From: Bacteroidota bacterium
GTDB taxonomy: Bacteria; Bacteroidota; Bacteroidia; SXHM01
Assembly: GCA_947479755.1 (NCBI GenBank)
Contig: CANKAM010000010.1
Span: forward strand, 28,209-92,208
Direction: 5' to 3'
DNA: 64,000 bases
In this document: piece by piece, positions 8,023-18,061 of the stretch
Position numbering within the stretch: position 1 is the first letter of the stretch
How the letters are laid out: each line of letters begins with the position of its first letter
Translations under genes and position numbers: made by a program
Notes under the pieces: model-generated
Told to the model about the DNA's origin: nothing
The model's input: the letters and a program-made list of their open reading frames with translations, nothing else
The model's database searches: none

Positions 8023-9673
8023 CCTGATCTTCTTCAGTTCTCCTTTCTTCTTCTTCCTTTCTTAATCGTTCATCTTCCTGCACTTGCAGAATGCGCTGTT
8101 TTCTCCTATCACTTATAGTATGAGAAAACAGAATTAATCTTTTTTCTACTAAACGATGAATTGGTTTAATACTCGAAGCAATGATAATATTTACCACAAT
8201 GAAAAGTGCGGGTAATCCGTGAGTATAATGCGAAATACTAGGATGCAGCAGCGCCTCAATAAACTGAAAAAACAAAAGCACTCCAATAAATCCAGCGTAA
8301 TCAATTACTTTGACTGATAACTGCACTCTTGCAGCTATAAAAACAAAGGCCACCAATAAAAGGATAAGTACTACTACTCCCATATATTGTAACATCACCA
8401 CGCGTTTTTCTTCCGCTTCTGCCTTTTCTTCTTCAATTTTCTGTTCCAGTTCTTTCTTCTCTAACTGGTATTTCATTTCGAGATTCAGTTCTTTCGTTTT
8501 ATTTTCATCGCTGAAAAGAGCATCTTTTATTTTTATTGAATGTTTATAGTAAAATAGCGACCGCTGCCGCATTTCAACCATAGACAAAATTTTTCCTCCT
8601 ATTGTGTCATGCAATTGAATAGTTGACTTTTCGTATAAAATACTTAGCTGCTCGTAAGTTTCTTTTAAATAGTTCATTTGCCCCATACTGTCGGAAAGAG
8701 ATAGTGATTTATAAAGATACTTTTCGGCCAATTGATAACCTTTTAATTTCTCATCTGCTGGGGGTGTTAGGTTAGGGGCTTCAGTGTAAGTTGCACCAAT
8801 GCAGTTAAGTATCACCGCAGTTAGGTTTTTTGCTCCAATCTCATTTGCCTTTTGCAATGCTTTAAAATAGTATTCGAGCGTATTAGGGTAATCCATTTCC
8901 ATACCATAAACATTTCCAATATTCAGAAGGCTGATTGCTATACCTCTTTTATATCCTAATTCTTCTGCCATTTTCAGAGCTTTAGAATGATACTGCAATG
9001 CTTTCGGGTAGTTTTTTTGATTGTAAAAAACTATTCCGATATTAGTTGAGGCTCTTTGGATATTTGTAATATCTCCAAATTCTTCATATATCTTTATTGA
9101 CTTAAAATAATTGTCTAATGCTTTAGAATAATCACCGGTTTGTTCATAAACTATCCCGATATTTCCTAAGGTTATTGCTATACTTAATTTCTCGTTCAAT
9201 TCTTCAGTGATTTTCAATGACTTTAAAAAACAATCAAGAGAGTGAGGGAAATCCCCTTGGTAAAGATAATTCTGACCAATTAGAGTAAGGCAAGATGCCA
9301 TTCGATGTTTGTCTAATAGTTTTTCAAATAATAGTAAGCTTTTTTTACTGTATAAAATTGATTGAATGTAGTCTCCTTTTATCAGGCTTGAATATCCCAA
9401 TTGATAAAATGATTCTGCCTTTCCCTTTTTCCAGTTTAAAGTTTCTGATAATTGTAAGGCCTGATTAGTAAAATAAAGGGCGGAGTCAGGTTCATTATTT
9501 TGAAGTTCTCTTGCAATATTAATTAAGTGATTAACCTTATTGGTGTCTTCATCATCCATTTTTAAAAGGTTTAGAAGTGAATCGGTTTTTTGCTCTGCAA
9601 CTATTTGTCCACAGCTTAATAAACAGATAATCACTGCAAAAAAAGAGGATTGAAATCGTCTGAGTTTTTTCAT
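8015..9673 (-). CDS. TPR-repeat membrane protein without kinase or DNA-binding output
   Basis: 552 residues. A signal peptide (~1-26) is followed by about seven TPR-like repeats (~30-330; repeated patterns such as GNIGIVYEQTGDYSKALDNY). A charged coiled coil spans ~375-422, then about three membrane segments near 427-447, 455-472 and 482-502, and a Glu/Arg-rich coiled tail. Many Bacteroidota sensor kinases have this layout (TPR, coiled coil, TM), but here no HisKA, HATPase or HTH domain follows, so the output is unknown. The tail is extremely acidic/basic (EEEERRTEEDQ). It is convergent with ftsY, with overlapping stop regions. Confidence 0.85.
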   Translation of the reverse strand: MKKLRRFQSSFFAVIICLLSCGQIVAEQKTDSLLNLLKMDDEDTNKVNHLINIARELQNNEPDSALYFTNQALQLSETLNWKKGKAESFYQLGYSSLIKGDYIQSILYSKKSLLLFEKLLDKHRMASCLTLIGQNYLYQGDFPHSLDCFLKSLKITEELNEKLSIAITLGNIGIVYEQTGDYSKALDNYFKSIKIYEEFGDITNIQRASTNIGIVFYNQKNYPKALQYHSKALKMAEELGYKRGIAISLLNIGNVYGMEMDYPNTLEYYFKALQKANEIGAKNLTAVILNCIGATYTEAPNLTPPADEKLKGYQLAEKYLYKSLSLSDSMGQMNYLKETYEQLSILYEKSTIQLHDTIGGKILSMVEMRQRSLFYYKHSIKIKDALFSDENKTKELNLEMKYQLEKKELEQKIEEEKAEAEEKRVVMLQYMGVVVLILLLVAFVFIAARVQLSVKVIDYAGFIGVLLFFQFIEALLHPSISHYTHGLPALFIVVNIIIASSIKPIHRLVEKRLILFSHTISDRRKQRILQVQEDERLRKEEEERRTEEDQAI

Positions 9674-9759
9674 AAGGTTAATTTATAAGGTAAAAATAGA
9701 TTTATTCTTTTTGGAAAATAAGCTGGAGAAGATAGAATCTAAACTTAAACAAAAATATT

Positions 9760-9776
9760 CCGTTCTTTGCAGCCCT
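9760..9776 (+). promoter_or_regulatory. Possible rimO promoter just before the start codon
   Basis: TTCTTTG at 9763-9769 followed by CAGCCCTTAAATG copies the rpmG arrangement (TTTGCAGCCCTTTAAAT), but the TA of the consensus TAnnTTTG is not met. If real, the mRNA would start only about 5 nt before the ATG at 9780. Confidence 0.35.
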
Positions 9777-9779
9777 TAA

Positions 9780-11090
9780 ATGAGAACAAAAACCACAAAG
9801 AAGAATAAAATCAATGTCATCACGCTTGGCTGCTCCAAGAATATTTATGATTCTGAAGTTTTATTGGGACAACTTAAAGCCAACGGCAAAGATGCTGTGC
9901 ATGAAAGCACCAAAGATAATGCGAATATCATTGTCATCAATACCTGCGGTTTTATTGATAATGCAAAGCAGGAAAGCATTGATACCATTGTCCGTTTTGC
10001 AGATGCCAAGCAACGCGGATTAGTTGATAAAGTATTTGTTACCGGATGTCTATCGGAACGCTACAAGCCGGAATTGGAAAAAGAAATCCCGAATGTTGAC
10101 CAGTATTTCGGAACACGTGATTTGCCAAAACTGTTAAAAGTTCTAGGCGCTGATTACAAGCATGAACTTATTGGCGAGCGCATTATTACTACTCCATCGC
10201 ATTATGCTTATTTCAAAATATCAGAAGGTTGCGATCGTCCTTGTTCGTTTTGTGCTATTCCTTTGATGCGCGGAAAACATATTTCAAAACCAATGGAAGA
10301 ATTGGTGAAGGAAGCCGAAAATCTTGCTGCAAAAGGAGTAAAGGAGTTGATGATCATCGCTCAGGATTCAACGTATTACGGAATTGATATTTACGGTAAA
10401 CGAAAATTAGCTGAATTGCTGCAACGTCTTTCAGAAGTGGAAGGTATTGATTGGCTGCGGTTGCATTATGCTTTTCCATCGGGTTTTCCCGAAGATGTAT
10501 TGGATGTAATGCGCGAGAATAAGAAGATTGTGAAGTACCTTGATATGCCTTTGCAGCATATCTCTAACCCTATGCTGAAATCAATGCGCAGAGGAACAAC
10601 TTCTGAGAAAACAAGAGAACTGGTGAAAACCATTCGCGAAAAAGTTCCCGGAATTGCTTTGCGTACAACCTTAATTGCCGGCTATCCGGGCGAAACCAAA
10701 GAAGATTTTAATGAAATGGTGGAATGGGTGAAAGAAACCCGCTTCGACCGTCTCGGAATTTTTGCTTATTCGCACGAAGAAAATACACATGCTTATTTGC
10801 TGAAAGATGATGTTTCTGCTAAAACAAAAGAGAAACGTGTGGAAGCTATCATGGAAGCCCAACAGCAAATATCAAACGAACTGAACCAGCAGAAAATCGG
10901 TAAAACATACAAAGTTTTATTCGACCGCAAAGAAGGAAATTACTTTATCGGTCGTACTGAATTTGATTCGCCTGAGGTTGATAACGAAGTGTTGGTTGAT
11001 GCAAAGAAATTCTATGTTCGTGTAGGTGATTTTGCAAATGTAAAAATTACTTCTGCCGAAGATTTCGACCTTTACGGTGAAATTGTTTAA
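9780..11090 (+). CDS. rimO: Ribosomal protein uS12 Asp methylthiotransferase RimO
   Basis: 436 residues. The N-terminal UPF0004 domain has its three cluster cysteines in LGCSKN, NTCGFI and TGCLSERY. The radical-SAM domain has CDRPCSFC with Cys at ~151, 155 and 158. A TRAM domain occupies the last ~65 residues. The enzyme adds a methylthio group to the beta-carbon of an aspartate in ribosomal protein uS12, using two Fe-S clusters and SAM. MRTKTTKKNKINVITLGCSKN is the usual N-terminus of Bacteroidota RimO, so the start is secure even though the leader is very short. It follows the TPR gene divergently and is followed by bshC after a short repeat. Confidence 0.96.
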   Translation: MRTKTTKKNKINVITLGCSKNIYDSEVLLGQLKANGKDAVHESTKDNANIIVINTCGFIDNAKQESIDTIVRFADAKQRGLVDKVFVTGCLSERYKPELEKEIPNVDQYFGTRDLPKLLKVLGADYKHELIGERIITTPSHYAYFKISEGCDRPCSFCAIPLMRGKHISKPMEELVKEAENLAAKGVKELMIIAQDSTYYGIDIYGKRKLAELLQRLSEVEGIDWLRLHYAFPSGFPEDVLDVMRENKKIVKYLDMPLQHISNPMLKSMRRGTTSEKTRELVKTIREKVPGIALRTTLIAGYPGETKEDFNEMVEWVKETRFDRLGIFAYSHEENTHAYLLKDDVSAKTKEKRVEAIMEAQQQISNELNQQKIGKTYKVLFDRKEGNYFIGRTEFDSPEVDNEVLVDAKKFYVRVGDFANVKITSAEDFDLYGEIV

Positions 11091-11101
11091 TGCTGCTTGT
11101 C

Positions 11102-11123
11102 GCCCTGAGCGTAGTCGAAGGGC
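11102..11123. repeat. CCCTGAGCGTAGTCGAAGGG interspersed repeat
   Basis: The 20-bp sequence CCCTGAGCGTAGTCGAAGGG at 11103-11122 with flanking G/C is a widely scattered intergenic element in bacterial genomes, an imperfect palindrome (GCCCT / AGGGC ends). Only one copy is seen in this window. It lies 12 nt after the rimO stop and 10 nt before bshC. Confidence 0.7.
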
Positions 11124-11132
11124 CTAATTATT

Positions 11133-12722
11133 ATGCTTAAATCCTCATTTATAAATTACTCCGAAACCGGTTTTTTCTCCAGCCTTATCCTGGATTATCT
11201 TTCAGAAAAACCTGAACTGAAAAGCTTTTATGATTCAAACCCAAGCTTTTTTTCTTTTGGAAAAAAGATCAAAGAAAGAGGATTGAAAAACCCTGACAGA
11301 AATCTATTATCTGATGTTTTGTCAGAGCAAAATAAAGCACTGAAGAACAGTGAACAAGTTCTTGCGAATATTGAATTACTGAGAAGTAACAACACGTTTA
11401 CAGTAACTACCGGACATCAGCTAAATCTTTTCACAGGGCCGCTTTATTTCATTTACAAAATCATTTCCACCATTAACCTTGCTGAAAAACTAAAGCAGGA
11501 TTATCCTTATTCAGATTTTGTTCCTGTTTACTGGATGCACTGCGAAGACCATGATTTTGCAGAGATCAATCACATCCATCTTTTCGGAAAAAATATAGAA
11601 TGGAAAGAAGAGCATCACGGTGCAGCAGGTGAAATTTCAACCGCTTCATTGCGTTCAGTTATTAACGAACTGAAAACTATTTTAGGTGAAAGCCAAAACG
11701 CAAACGAATTAATTGCTCTTTTTTCTGAAGCATATCTTCATCATTCCAATCTTGCTGATGCCATGCGTTTCCTTTGTCATCAACTGTTTGGCAAATACGG
11801 TTTGGTTATTTTGGATGCGCGGGATAAAAGACTAAAGCAAACATTTGTTCAGCAATTCAAAGAAGATATTTTTAAAAACACCAATTACGAATTAGTTTCA
11901 GAAACTAACTCGGAATTAGAAGCGCTTGGTTACAAAGTGCAGGTAAATCCCCGCGAAATCAATTGCTTTTATTTAACAGAAGGTAAAAGAGAACGCATTG
12001 TTAAAACCGACAAGGGTTTTGAAGTGCTGAATGCTGCTCTAGTATTTTCAAAAGCGGAATTAGAAAATGAACTGGATGCATATCCCGAAAAGTTTAGTCC
12101 GAATGTTGTTTTGCGCCCGCTTTATCAGGAACACATTTTGCCCAACCTTGCCTACATCGGTGGGGCAGGGGAATTGGCCTACTGGTTGCAGTACAAACGT
12201 ATGTTTACCGCTGCCAAGACTTCTTTCCCTGTTCTGGTATTGCGTAATTCGGTGATGGTGGTTGACGAAAGTCTTAAAGCTAAAATTGAAAAACTAAGTT
12301 TGTCAGCAAAGGACTTTTTTGCTCCGGAAGAGAAATTAGTAAATGACTTTATTGCTGCCCACTCTTCTTCCGAAACAGGTTTAACAACTGAACAGCAGCA
12401 ACTGAAAGAACTTTTCTCTTCTATTAAAGCCAAAGCAACAAAGGTTGACTCAACCTTAGAAGCAAGCATAGAAGCCGAATTGCAGAAACAATTAAAAGTA
12501 CTGGAACAATTAGAAGGGCGCCTTCAGCGTGCCGAAAAGAAGAAACACGAAACGGCTATCAATCATATCAAATCTACCCGCGAAAAACTATTTCCCAGTA
12601 AATCATTGCAGGAGCGCCACGAGAATATAAGTTCGTTTTACCTGCTCTATGGCAGTGGGTTTATACAATCACTAAAAGAGAACTTAAATCCTTTGGATGT
12701 AAGGTTTGTTGTTTTGGAATAA
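11133..12722 (+). CDS. bshC: Bacillithiol biosynthesis cysteine-adding enzyme BshC
   Basis: 529 residues, typical length. The family signatures are TGHQLNLFTGPLYFIYKIIS (~90-110) and VPVYWMHCEDHDFAEINH (~130-148), followed by an alpha-helical coiled C-terminal region (~420-500, rich in Glu, Lys and Gln). In Bacillus this enzyme is assigned to the last step of bacillithiol synthesis, joining cysteine to GlcN-malate. BshA and BshB are not in the window. The start ATG is the first after the interspersed repeat; rimO lies 42 nt upstream on the same strand. Confidence 0.93.
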   Translation: MLKSSFINYSETGFFSSLILDYLSEKPELKSFYDSNPSFFSFGKKIKERGLKNPDRNLLSDVLSEQNKALKNSEQVLANIELLRSNNTFTVTTGHQLNLFTGPLYFIYKIISTINLAEKLKQDYPYSDFVPVYWMHCEDHDFAEINHIHLFGKNIEWKEEHHGAAGEISTASLRSVINELKTILGESQNANELIALFSEAYLHHSNLADAMRFLCHQLFGKYGLVILDARDKRLKQTFVQQFKEDIFKNTNYELVSETNSELEALGYKVQVNPREINCFYLTEGKRERIVKTDKGFEVLNAALVFSKAELENELDAYPEKFSPNVVLRPLYQEHILPNLAYIGGAGELAYWLQYKRMFTAAKTSFPVLVLRNSVMVVDESLKAKIEKLSLSAKDFFAPEEKLVNDFIAAHSSSETGLTTEQQQLKELFSSIKAKATKVDSTLEASIEAELQKQLKVLEQLEGRLQRAEKKKHETAINHIKSTREKLFPSKSLQERHENISSFYLLYGSGFIQSLKENLNPLDVRFVVLE

Positions 12723-12758
12723 TAGGCTGAATTGAATCAACCAAATCAGCGTTATACT

Positions 12759-13856
12759 TTAGAAAATCTTCGGCAAATTCCTTGGCCCGTTAAAGTTATA
12801 ACAGTTACGTGCCTTTCTGCGGGCAGAGTTTGAACGAACGCTGGTAAGTCTGGCGGATGTAAATTCCAGCAGCAATGAAATCTCGTGCGAACCACCTGAA
12901 GAACCAGCCAGTTTAGATAATGTTAAATCGTAGCTGTAGCCAAACTGGTAAATAAATGCTCCGTTGCCGTCTCTTCCTCTGAAACCGAGACTGAACACAA
13001 GCGCATCAGTGCGTTTAGGAATAAGAATAGGTGTGCCGTTACGATACCAGACGCCAATCACCAAAGGAGCACGCAAAGCAAATAAACCTAAGTTAAAGGT
13101 TTGCAAAACACTTTGTCTTTCATAAATAAAATTGGGCGACAGGTAAGTAAGGTTTTTGCTTCTTGATTTTTTCTTCGAGACAGGAATCATAAAACTCAAA
13201 TGTCCTACATATTTGCGTGGCAGGCGTTGTACTCCGCCAATCAATGATTCATTGGGTTGGGTAAGGTGTTGCACCGAAAAACCGATGGTGCTGCTTATGA
13301 TTCTGCGGCTGCGGTGTTTCTTAATGTTAAAACGGGTCATGATACCGGCAGCTGCATCAAACATTCCGCGTTTGGTATCGGAAGGTGGGGTAGCTGCTGA
13401 TGTATAAACCTGTCCGTAAACAGGGTCAAGCTGGTCGCTGAATACAAAACGGCTCCAGTCAATTGATTTTTGCATATACCCGGCTTGCAGTCCTATGTGC
13501 ACGTCACACATGCGAGGCATTACAGTTATCCGGTATGAATAATTAAGCGCATAGCTGTTGGTTCGCAGCAAACCATCACCCTCCACATTGCCTACCACAA
13601 CAGCACCAATACCACCTCCAAGGTTAAAATCCGAAATATCCATGTTGAAGTTGTATGTCCCGAAATTGCTGTTCAGCGATGTCCAGAGGTTACGGTAGTT
13701 GAAATTAACGCGAAGACCGGGATCGGCACCTGCAAAAGCAGGATTGTAATATAGCTTGTTGGAATAGTATTGTGAGAAGGTTGGATCCTGCGCCAATACA
13801 GTGTTTGAGGCTATAATTAACAGGAACAGAACAGCATAAAGTATGCGTTGCTTCAT
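12759..13856 (-). CDS. Type IX secretion membrane protein, PorP/SprF family
   Basis: 365 residues with a signal peptide (~1-22, ending VLAQ). The family opening motif is DPTFSQYYSNKLYYNPAFAG with RNLW shortly after, and the rest is an outer-membrane beta-barrel. The family partners large PKD/adhesin substrates of type IX secretion and helps hold them at the surface, which fits the two PKD proteins at the left end, though they are not adjacent. The C-terminal end after the barrel is basic (SARRKARNCYNF). It faces bshC convergently with 36 bp between stops. Confidence 0.92.
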   Translation of the reverse strand: MKQRILYAVLFLLIIASNTVLAQDPTFSQYYSNKLYYNPAFAGADPGLRVNFNYRNLWTSLNSNFGTYNFNMDISDFNLGGGIGAVVVGNVEGDGLLRTNSYALNYSYRITVMPRMCDVHIGLQAGYMQKSIDWSRFVFSDQLDPVYGQVYTSAATPPSDTKRGMFDAAAGIMTRFNIKKHRSRRIISSTIGFSVQHLTQPNESLIGGVQRLPRKYVGHLSFMIPVSKKKSRSKNLTYLSPNFIYERQSVLQTFNLGLFALRAPLVIGVWYRNGTPILIPKRTDALVFSLGFRGRDGNGAFIYQFGYSYDLTLSKLAGSSGGSHEISLLLEFTSARLTSVRSNSARRKARNCYNFNGPRNLPKIF

Positions 13857-13990
13857 AGGTGTTTTTTTGGTCAGAAGACAGTATTAATCCTGCGTTTATA
13901 CTTGATTAACTGAATTCTGTTACAAAAAAACGAATTGTTTGGTTATGCTTTTCCCCTCTTCAGAAATTGTTTCAACAACGGACTGATAAT

Positions 13991-14038
13991 AAAACACCCT
14001 GAAACAAATCCTATTATTGATCTTTTTCAGGGTGTTTT
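13991..14038 (-). terminator. Terminator of the tRNA-Leu gene
   Basis: AAAACACCCTGAAA (13991-14004) pairs perfectly with TTTCAGGGTGTTTT (14025-14038). On the minus strand the hairpin comes 16 nt after the tRNA 3' end and ends in TTTTATTAT. Confidence 0.8.
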
Positions 14039-14054
14039 CGGGTTTTAATGCTTG

Positions 14055-14138
14055 TGCCCACGGGGAGACTCGAACTCCCAAGGTAATTACACCAACGGCT
14101 TCTGAGACCGCAACGTTTGCCAATTTCGCCACGTGGGC
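14055..14138 (-). tRNA. tRNA-Leu (anticodon CAG)
   Basis: 84 nt on the minus strand. Acceptor GCCCACG pairs with CGTGGGC and the discriminator is A. The anticodon loop is C-U-CAG-A-A on a GCGGT/GCCGT stem (anticodon bases at 14104-14102). It has a class II long variable arm (GGT ... ACC), and the T arm is GGGAG-TTCGAGT-CTCCC. CCA is not encoded. It decodes CUG. Confidence 0.95.
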
Positions 14139-14313
14139 AGCGAGGGGCAACAAAAGTAGAAAAATATGATTTACACGGGAATTTATTTTGCCTTCACTTT
14201 CATATTTTCGGATGATTAATCCGTGTTATCAGTGCTGAAAATAATGAGGTATTCATCGAAAAATAAAATGTCTTAGGAGGTAATTCCTTAATATTGACGT
14301 TTAAATCTGAGCT

Positions 14314-15486
14314 ATGAACGTTATCCTGTTTGACGGAAACCGAAGAAACCACCTATTGCCGCTTACTTTTACGCGACCGGTAGCAGATATCCGCATTGGA
14401 ATTCTGACTATTCGCGAAAAGTGGGAACATTATTTCGGAAAAACATCTTCAATGACAGAAGATTATTTATCGGGAAAGTTTCCGGTAAACATTAGTGCAG
14501 ACAATATTCTTATCAATTCTTCCGTTTGTCCTGATGAGGACATGGTGAAGAAAATTAAAGAATTGAAAACCGGTGAAGCGCTTATTACTGAAAATACTTT
14601 TATCGCGCTGGCTCTGCCAAAACATAAGGTCGAGACTTTTAAAGAAAGTGACACTGACTGTTATGTTAAACATAACTACGCAGCTAAGTTTTTACAGGTT
14701 AATAACCTTTGGGATATATTTCAAAAGAACGCAGAAGCAATTGAAGCAGATTTTAAACTGCTGACCAAAGGAAGAAAGTCGGCTAAAATTTCTGAAAGCA
14801 ACACCTTAATCACTCCCGAAAATATTTTTCTGGAAGAAGGCGCAAAGGTGGAGGCATCTGTAATTAATGCTTCTTCAGGTCCTGTATATATAGCCAAAGA
14901 TGCTGAAGTAATGGAAGGCTCGCTTATCCGCGGTCCGTTTGCATTGTGCGAACATTCAACATTGAAAATGGGTGCTAAAATTTACGGAGCAACTACCATC
15001 GGGCCGCATTCAAAGGTGGGTGGTGAGGTAAGTAATTCTGTGATTTTCGGTTACTCCAACAAAGCCCACGATGGTTTTCTTGGCAATGCTGTAATTGGTG
15101 AGTGGTGTAATTTAGGTGCCGACAGCAATAACTCCAATCTGAAGAATAATTATGCTGAAGTAAAACTCTGGAACTATGCAGAGAATACCTTTGTAAGCAC
15201 AGGTTCACAATTCTGCGGATTGATTATGGGCGACCACAGCAAGTGCGGAATAAACACCATGTTCAATACAGGAACAGTGGTGGGAGTAAGTTGTAATATT
15301 TTCGGAGCAGGGTTTCCGCGCAATTTTATTCCTTCTTTTTCGTGGGGCGGAGCAAATGGTTTTATGATTTACAGCCTTGAAAAAGCACTAGAAACAGCAA
15401 AGCTGGTAATGGAGCGCAGACACATTGACCTGACCAAAGAAGACGAAAAGATATTTGAGTACATCACTGAACTGACAAAAAAATAA
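14314..15486 (+). CDS. Putative sugar nucleotidyltransferase / alternative GlmU (UDP-GlcNAc synthesis)
   Basis: 390 residues. The N-terminus MNVILFDGNRRNHLLPLTFTRP followed by VADIRIGILTIREKW matches the Bacteroidota GlmU-type family, which is assigned UDP-GlcNAc pyrophosphorylase and GlcN-1-P acetyltransferase activity. From ~180 on there are hexapeptide repeats of a left-handed beta-helix (for example AEVMEGSLIRGP, KMGAKIYGATTIGPHSKVGGEV), as in acyltransferases, ending in a short helix. Standard GlmU is not in the window, so this is probably the working enzyme for cell-wall UDP-GlcNAc. It stands between tRNA-Leu and lon on the plus strand, 65 nt before lon. Confidence 0.88.
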   Translation: MNVILFDGNRRNHLLPLTFTRPVADIRIGILTIREKWEHYFGKTSSMTEDYLSGKFPVNISADNILINSSVCPDEDMVKKIKELKTGEALITENTFIALALPKHKVETFKESDTDCYVKHNYAAKFLQVNNLWDIFQKNAEAIEADFKLLTKGRKSAKISESNTLITPENIFLEEGAKVEASVINASSGPVYIAKDAEVMEGSLIRGPFALCEHSTLKMGAKIYGATTIGPHSKVGGEVSNSVIFGYSNKAHDGFLGNAVIGEWCNLGADSNNSNLKNNYAEVKLWNYAENTFVSTGSQFCGLIMGDHSKCGINTMFNTGTVVGVSCNIFGAGFPRNFIPSFSWGGANGFMIYSLEKALETAKLVMERRHIDLTKEDEKIFEYITELTKK

Positions 15487-15551
15487 GAAACCTGACAATT
15501 TTCCTTTGGCACAGCTATTGACAAATCAGCAGCCCACCAAAGAGGAAAAAT

Positions 15552-18011
15552 ATGAACCGTATGAATAAAGATGACCTTAATATCGAAGCCCTGTCGCTGA
15601 ATCACCTCATTGACGATGAGCCTGAATTTATCCCGTTGCTCACTCAGGAAGATGAGGATACCATGAATTCGGAGAAACTACCTGAAATTTTGTCAATACT
15701 TCCGTTAAGGAATACTGTCTTGTTTCCGGGTGTTGTAATTCCTATTACCGTTGGCCGCGATAAATCCATAAAACTGATTAAAGAAGCAAACCGAGGAAGT
15801 AAGATTATTGGCGTTGTAGCGCAAAAAGACGTGGGCATTGAAGACCCTAAATTTGAAGACCTGAATAAGATTGGTACTGTAGCCTACATCATTAAAATGC
15901 TCCGTATGCCTGACGGAAACACAACCGTTATCATTCAAGGCAAAAAGCGATTTGAATTAAAGGAAGTAGTTCAGAGTGAGCCTTACTTTAAAGCTAAAGT
16001 AGAAGCAATTCCTGATGCCAAACCCGATAAAAAGGATAAAGAATTCAGTGCACTTATTTCTTCCTTGAAAGATGTGGCAACGCAGATTGTGCGTCAGTCG
16101 CCTAACATTCCTTCTGAGTCTGCTTTCGCGTTGAAAAACATTGACAGCCCGTCATTCCTCATCAATTTTATTTCTTCAAACATGAATGTGGAAGTTCATG
16201 AAAAACAGAAAGTGCTGGATGAAAGTGATTTGAAGAAACGTGCAACATTGGTTTTGGAATTTCTTACCAAAGAGTTGCAGATGTTGGAATTGAAAAACCA
16301 GATACAGACTAAAGTAAAAACTGATTTAGATAAGCAGCAACGCGAGTATTTTCTGAATCAGCAAATGAAAACCATTCAGGAAGAACTAGGTGGAAATTCA
16401 TTTGAACAGGAATTAAAAGAACTGGAGAAGCGTGCTGAAAAGAAAAAGTGGAGCAAAGAAACAGCAGAGCTTTTCAAAAAAGATCTGGCTAAGTTGAAGC
16501 GCATGAATCCAATGGCTTCTGAATATTCTGTTCAGACTAATTATTTGGATGTACTACTTGATATTCCATGGAACGAATACACGAAAGATAACTTCAATCT
16601 TAAGCGTGCAAAAAATATTTTAGATGCCGATCACTTTGGCCTAGATAAAGTAAAAGACCGTATTCTGGAACACCTTGCTGTGTTGAAACTGAAAGGTGAT
16701 ATGAAGTCGCCAATCCTTTGTTTGGTGGGACCTCCCGGAGTTGGTAAAACATCATTGGGTAAATCCATAGCAAAAGCATTGGGCAGAAAATATGTGCGAA
16801 TGTCATTAGGTGGTTTACGTGATGAAGCGGAAGTTCGCGGTCATCGCAAAACGTATATTGGTGCAATGCCTGGGCGCATTATTCAAAGTTTACGTAAAGC
16901 AAAATCATCCAATCCTGTTTTTGTATTGGATGAGTTGGATAAAGTAGGTCGTGATGCACATGGCGATCCTTCTTCTGCTTTGTTAGAGGTGTTGGATCCC
17001 GAGCAAAACAATGCATTTCATGATAATTACATTGAAACTGGTTACGACCTTTCAAAGGTTCTGTTTATAGCAACAGCAAATTCGCTTAGTACTATTCAAC
17101 CAGCGCTTCGCGACAGGTTGGAGATTATTGAAGTAACAGGCTACACCGTTGAAGAAAAAGTTGAAATAGCAAAACGCCACCTTGTTCCTAAACAAATTGA
17201 AGAGCATGGCCTGAAAAGGAAGCAGGTTACATTCACGGATAAAGTGCTTGAAACAATTATTGAAGAATATACCCGCGAATCGGGTGTGCGTAATTTAGAG
17301 AAAGTTCTTGCTCGTTTGATACGCAGCGTTGCAAAATCAGTTGCTTCGGGTGAGAAAGCGGAAGCTGAAATCACTGTTGACAAAGCCCGTAAAATTTTGG
17401 GTGTTTCGCATTACCAGAAAGATATTTATCAGGGTAACGATATTGCCGGAGTTGTTACAGGCCTTGCCTGGACTGCTTTTGGAGGTGACATTCTTTTTAT
17501 AGAAGTAAGTTTAAGTAAAGGGAAAGGCAAACTCACACTCACCGGAAATCTTGGTGATGTAATGAAAGAGTCGGCCATGCTTGCTTTGGAATACCTGAAA
17601 TCACATTGCTACGATTTAGGTTTGCAGTCCGATATTTTTGAGCAATGGAATGTACACGTTCACGTTCCCGAAGGGGCAACACCTAAAGACGGACCAAGTG
17701 CGGGTATTACTATTTTCACAGCACTGGCTTCTGCCTTTACACAACGCAAAGTGAAAGAGAAATTAGCCATGACAGGTGAGATTACTCTGCGCGGAAGGGT
17801 GCTTCCGGTTGGAGGAATAAAAGAAAAGATACTGGCCGCTAAACGCGCTAACATCACTGACATTATTCTTTCGCATGAAAACGAAAAAGACATCAATGAA
17901 ATTCAACCACATTATCTTAAAGGTTTGAAATTTCATTATGTGAAAACCATGATTGAAGTTGCTGATATTGCATTGCTGGAAGAGAAAGTAAAGAGCAAAG
18001 CATCTGCTTAA
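15552..18011 (+). CDS. lon: ATP-dependent protease Lon
   Basis: 819 residues. The N-terminal substrate domain (~45-250) opens [21 protein letters not shown] coiled region with [21 protein letters not shown] spans ~255-300. The AAA+ module has Walker [10 protein letters not shown] (~393-401), Walker [10 protein letters not shown] and the arginine finger region RDRLEII. The C-terminal peptidase domain has catalytic Ser ~716 in PKDGPSAG and Lys ~757 in GGIKEK. It degrades misfolded and regulatory proteins in the cytoplasm. No CIRCE-like or other heat-shock operator is evident in the 65-nt upstream gap. It ends at a terminator shared with the convergent glycosylase pseudogene. Confidence 0.97.
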   Translation: MNRMNKDDLNIEALSLNHLIDDEPEFIPLLTQEDEDTMNSEKLPEILSILPLRNTVLFPGVVIPITVGRDKSIKLIKEANRGSKIIGVVAQKDVGIEDPKFEDLNKIGTVAYIIKMLRMPDGNTTVIIQGKKRFELKEVVQSEPYFKAKVEAIPDAKPDKKDKEFSALISSLKDVATQIVRQSPNIPSESAFALKNIDSPSFLINFISSNMNVEVHEKQKVLDESDLKKRATLVLEFLTKELQMLELKNQIQTKVKTDLDKQQREYFLNQQMKTIQEELGGNSFEQELKELEKRAEKKKWSKETAELFKKDLAKLKRMNPMASEYSVQTNYLDVLLDIPWNEYTKDNFNLKRAKNILDADHFGLDKVKDRILEHLAVLKLKGDMKSPILCLVGPPGVGKTSLGKSIAKALGRKYVRMSLGGLRDEAEVRGHRKTYIGAMPGRIIQSLRKAKSSNPVFVLDELDKVGRDAHGDPSSALLEVLDPEQNNAFHDNYIETGYDLSKVLFIATANSLSTIQPALRDRLEIIEVTGYTVEEKVEIAKRHLVPKQIEEHGLKRKQVTFTDKVLETIIEEYTRESGVRNLEKVLARLIRSVAKSVASGEKAEAEITVDKARKILGVSHYQKDIYQGNDIAGVVTGLAWTAFGGDILFIEVSLSKGKGKLTLTGNLGDVMKESAMLALEYLKSHCYDLGLQSDIFEQWNVHVHVPEGATPKDGPSAGITIFTALASAFTQRKVKEKLAMTGEITLRGRVLPVGGIKEKILAAKRANITDIILSHENEKDINEIQPHYLKGLKFHYVKTMIEVADIALLEEKVKSKASA

Positions 18012-18031
18012 CACACTGAATTGATTTAAAT

Positions 18032-18061
18032 AAAAAAGAGAACTCTAAAGGTTCCCTTTTT
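18032..18061. terminator. Bidirectional terminator between lon and the glycosylase pseudogene
   Basis: AAAAGAGAAC and GTTCCCTTTT form a 10-bp stem with one mismatch around TCTAAAG, with A and T runs on the two sides. It overlaps the last codons of the pseudogene on the minus strand. Confidence 0.65.

Noticed and set aside
13920..14153. 77-codon frame on the minus strand
   Set aside because: It runs through the tRNA-Leu gene and its terminator; the RNA gene explains the sequence.
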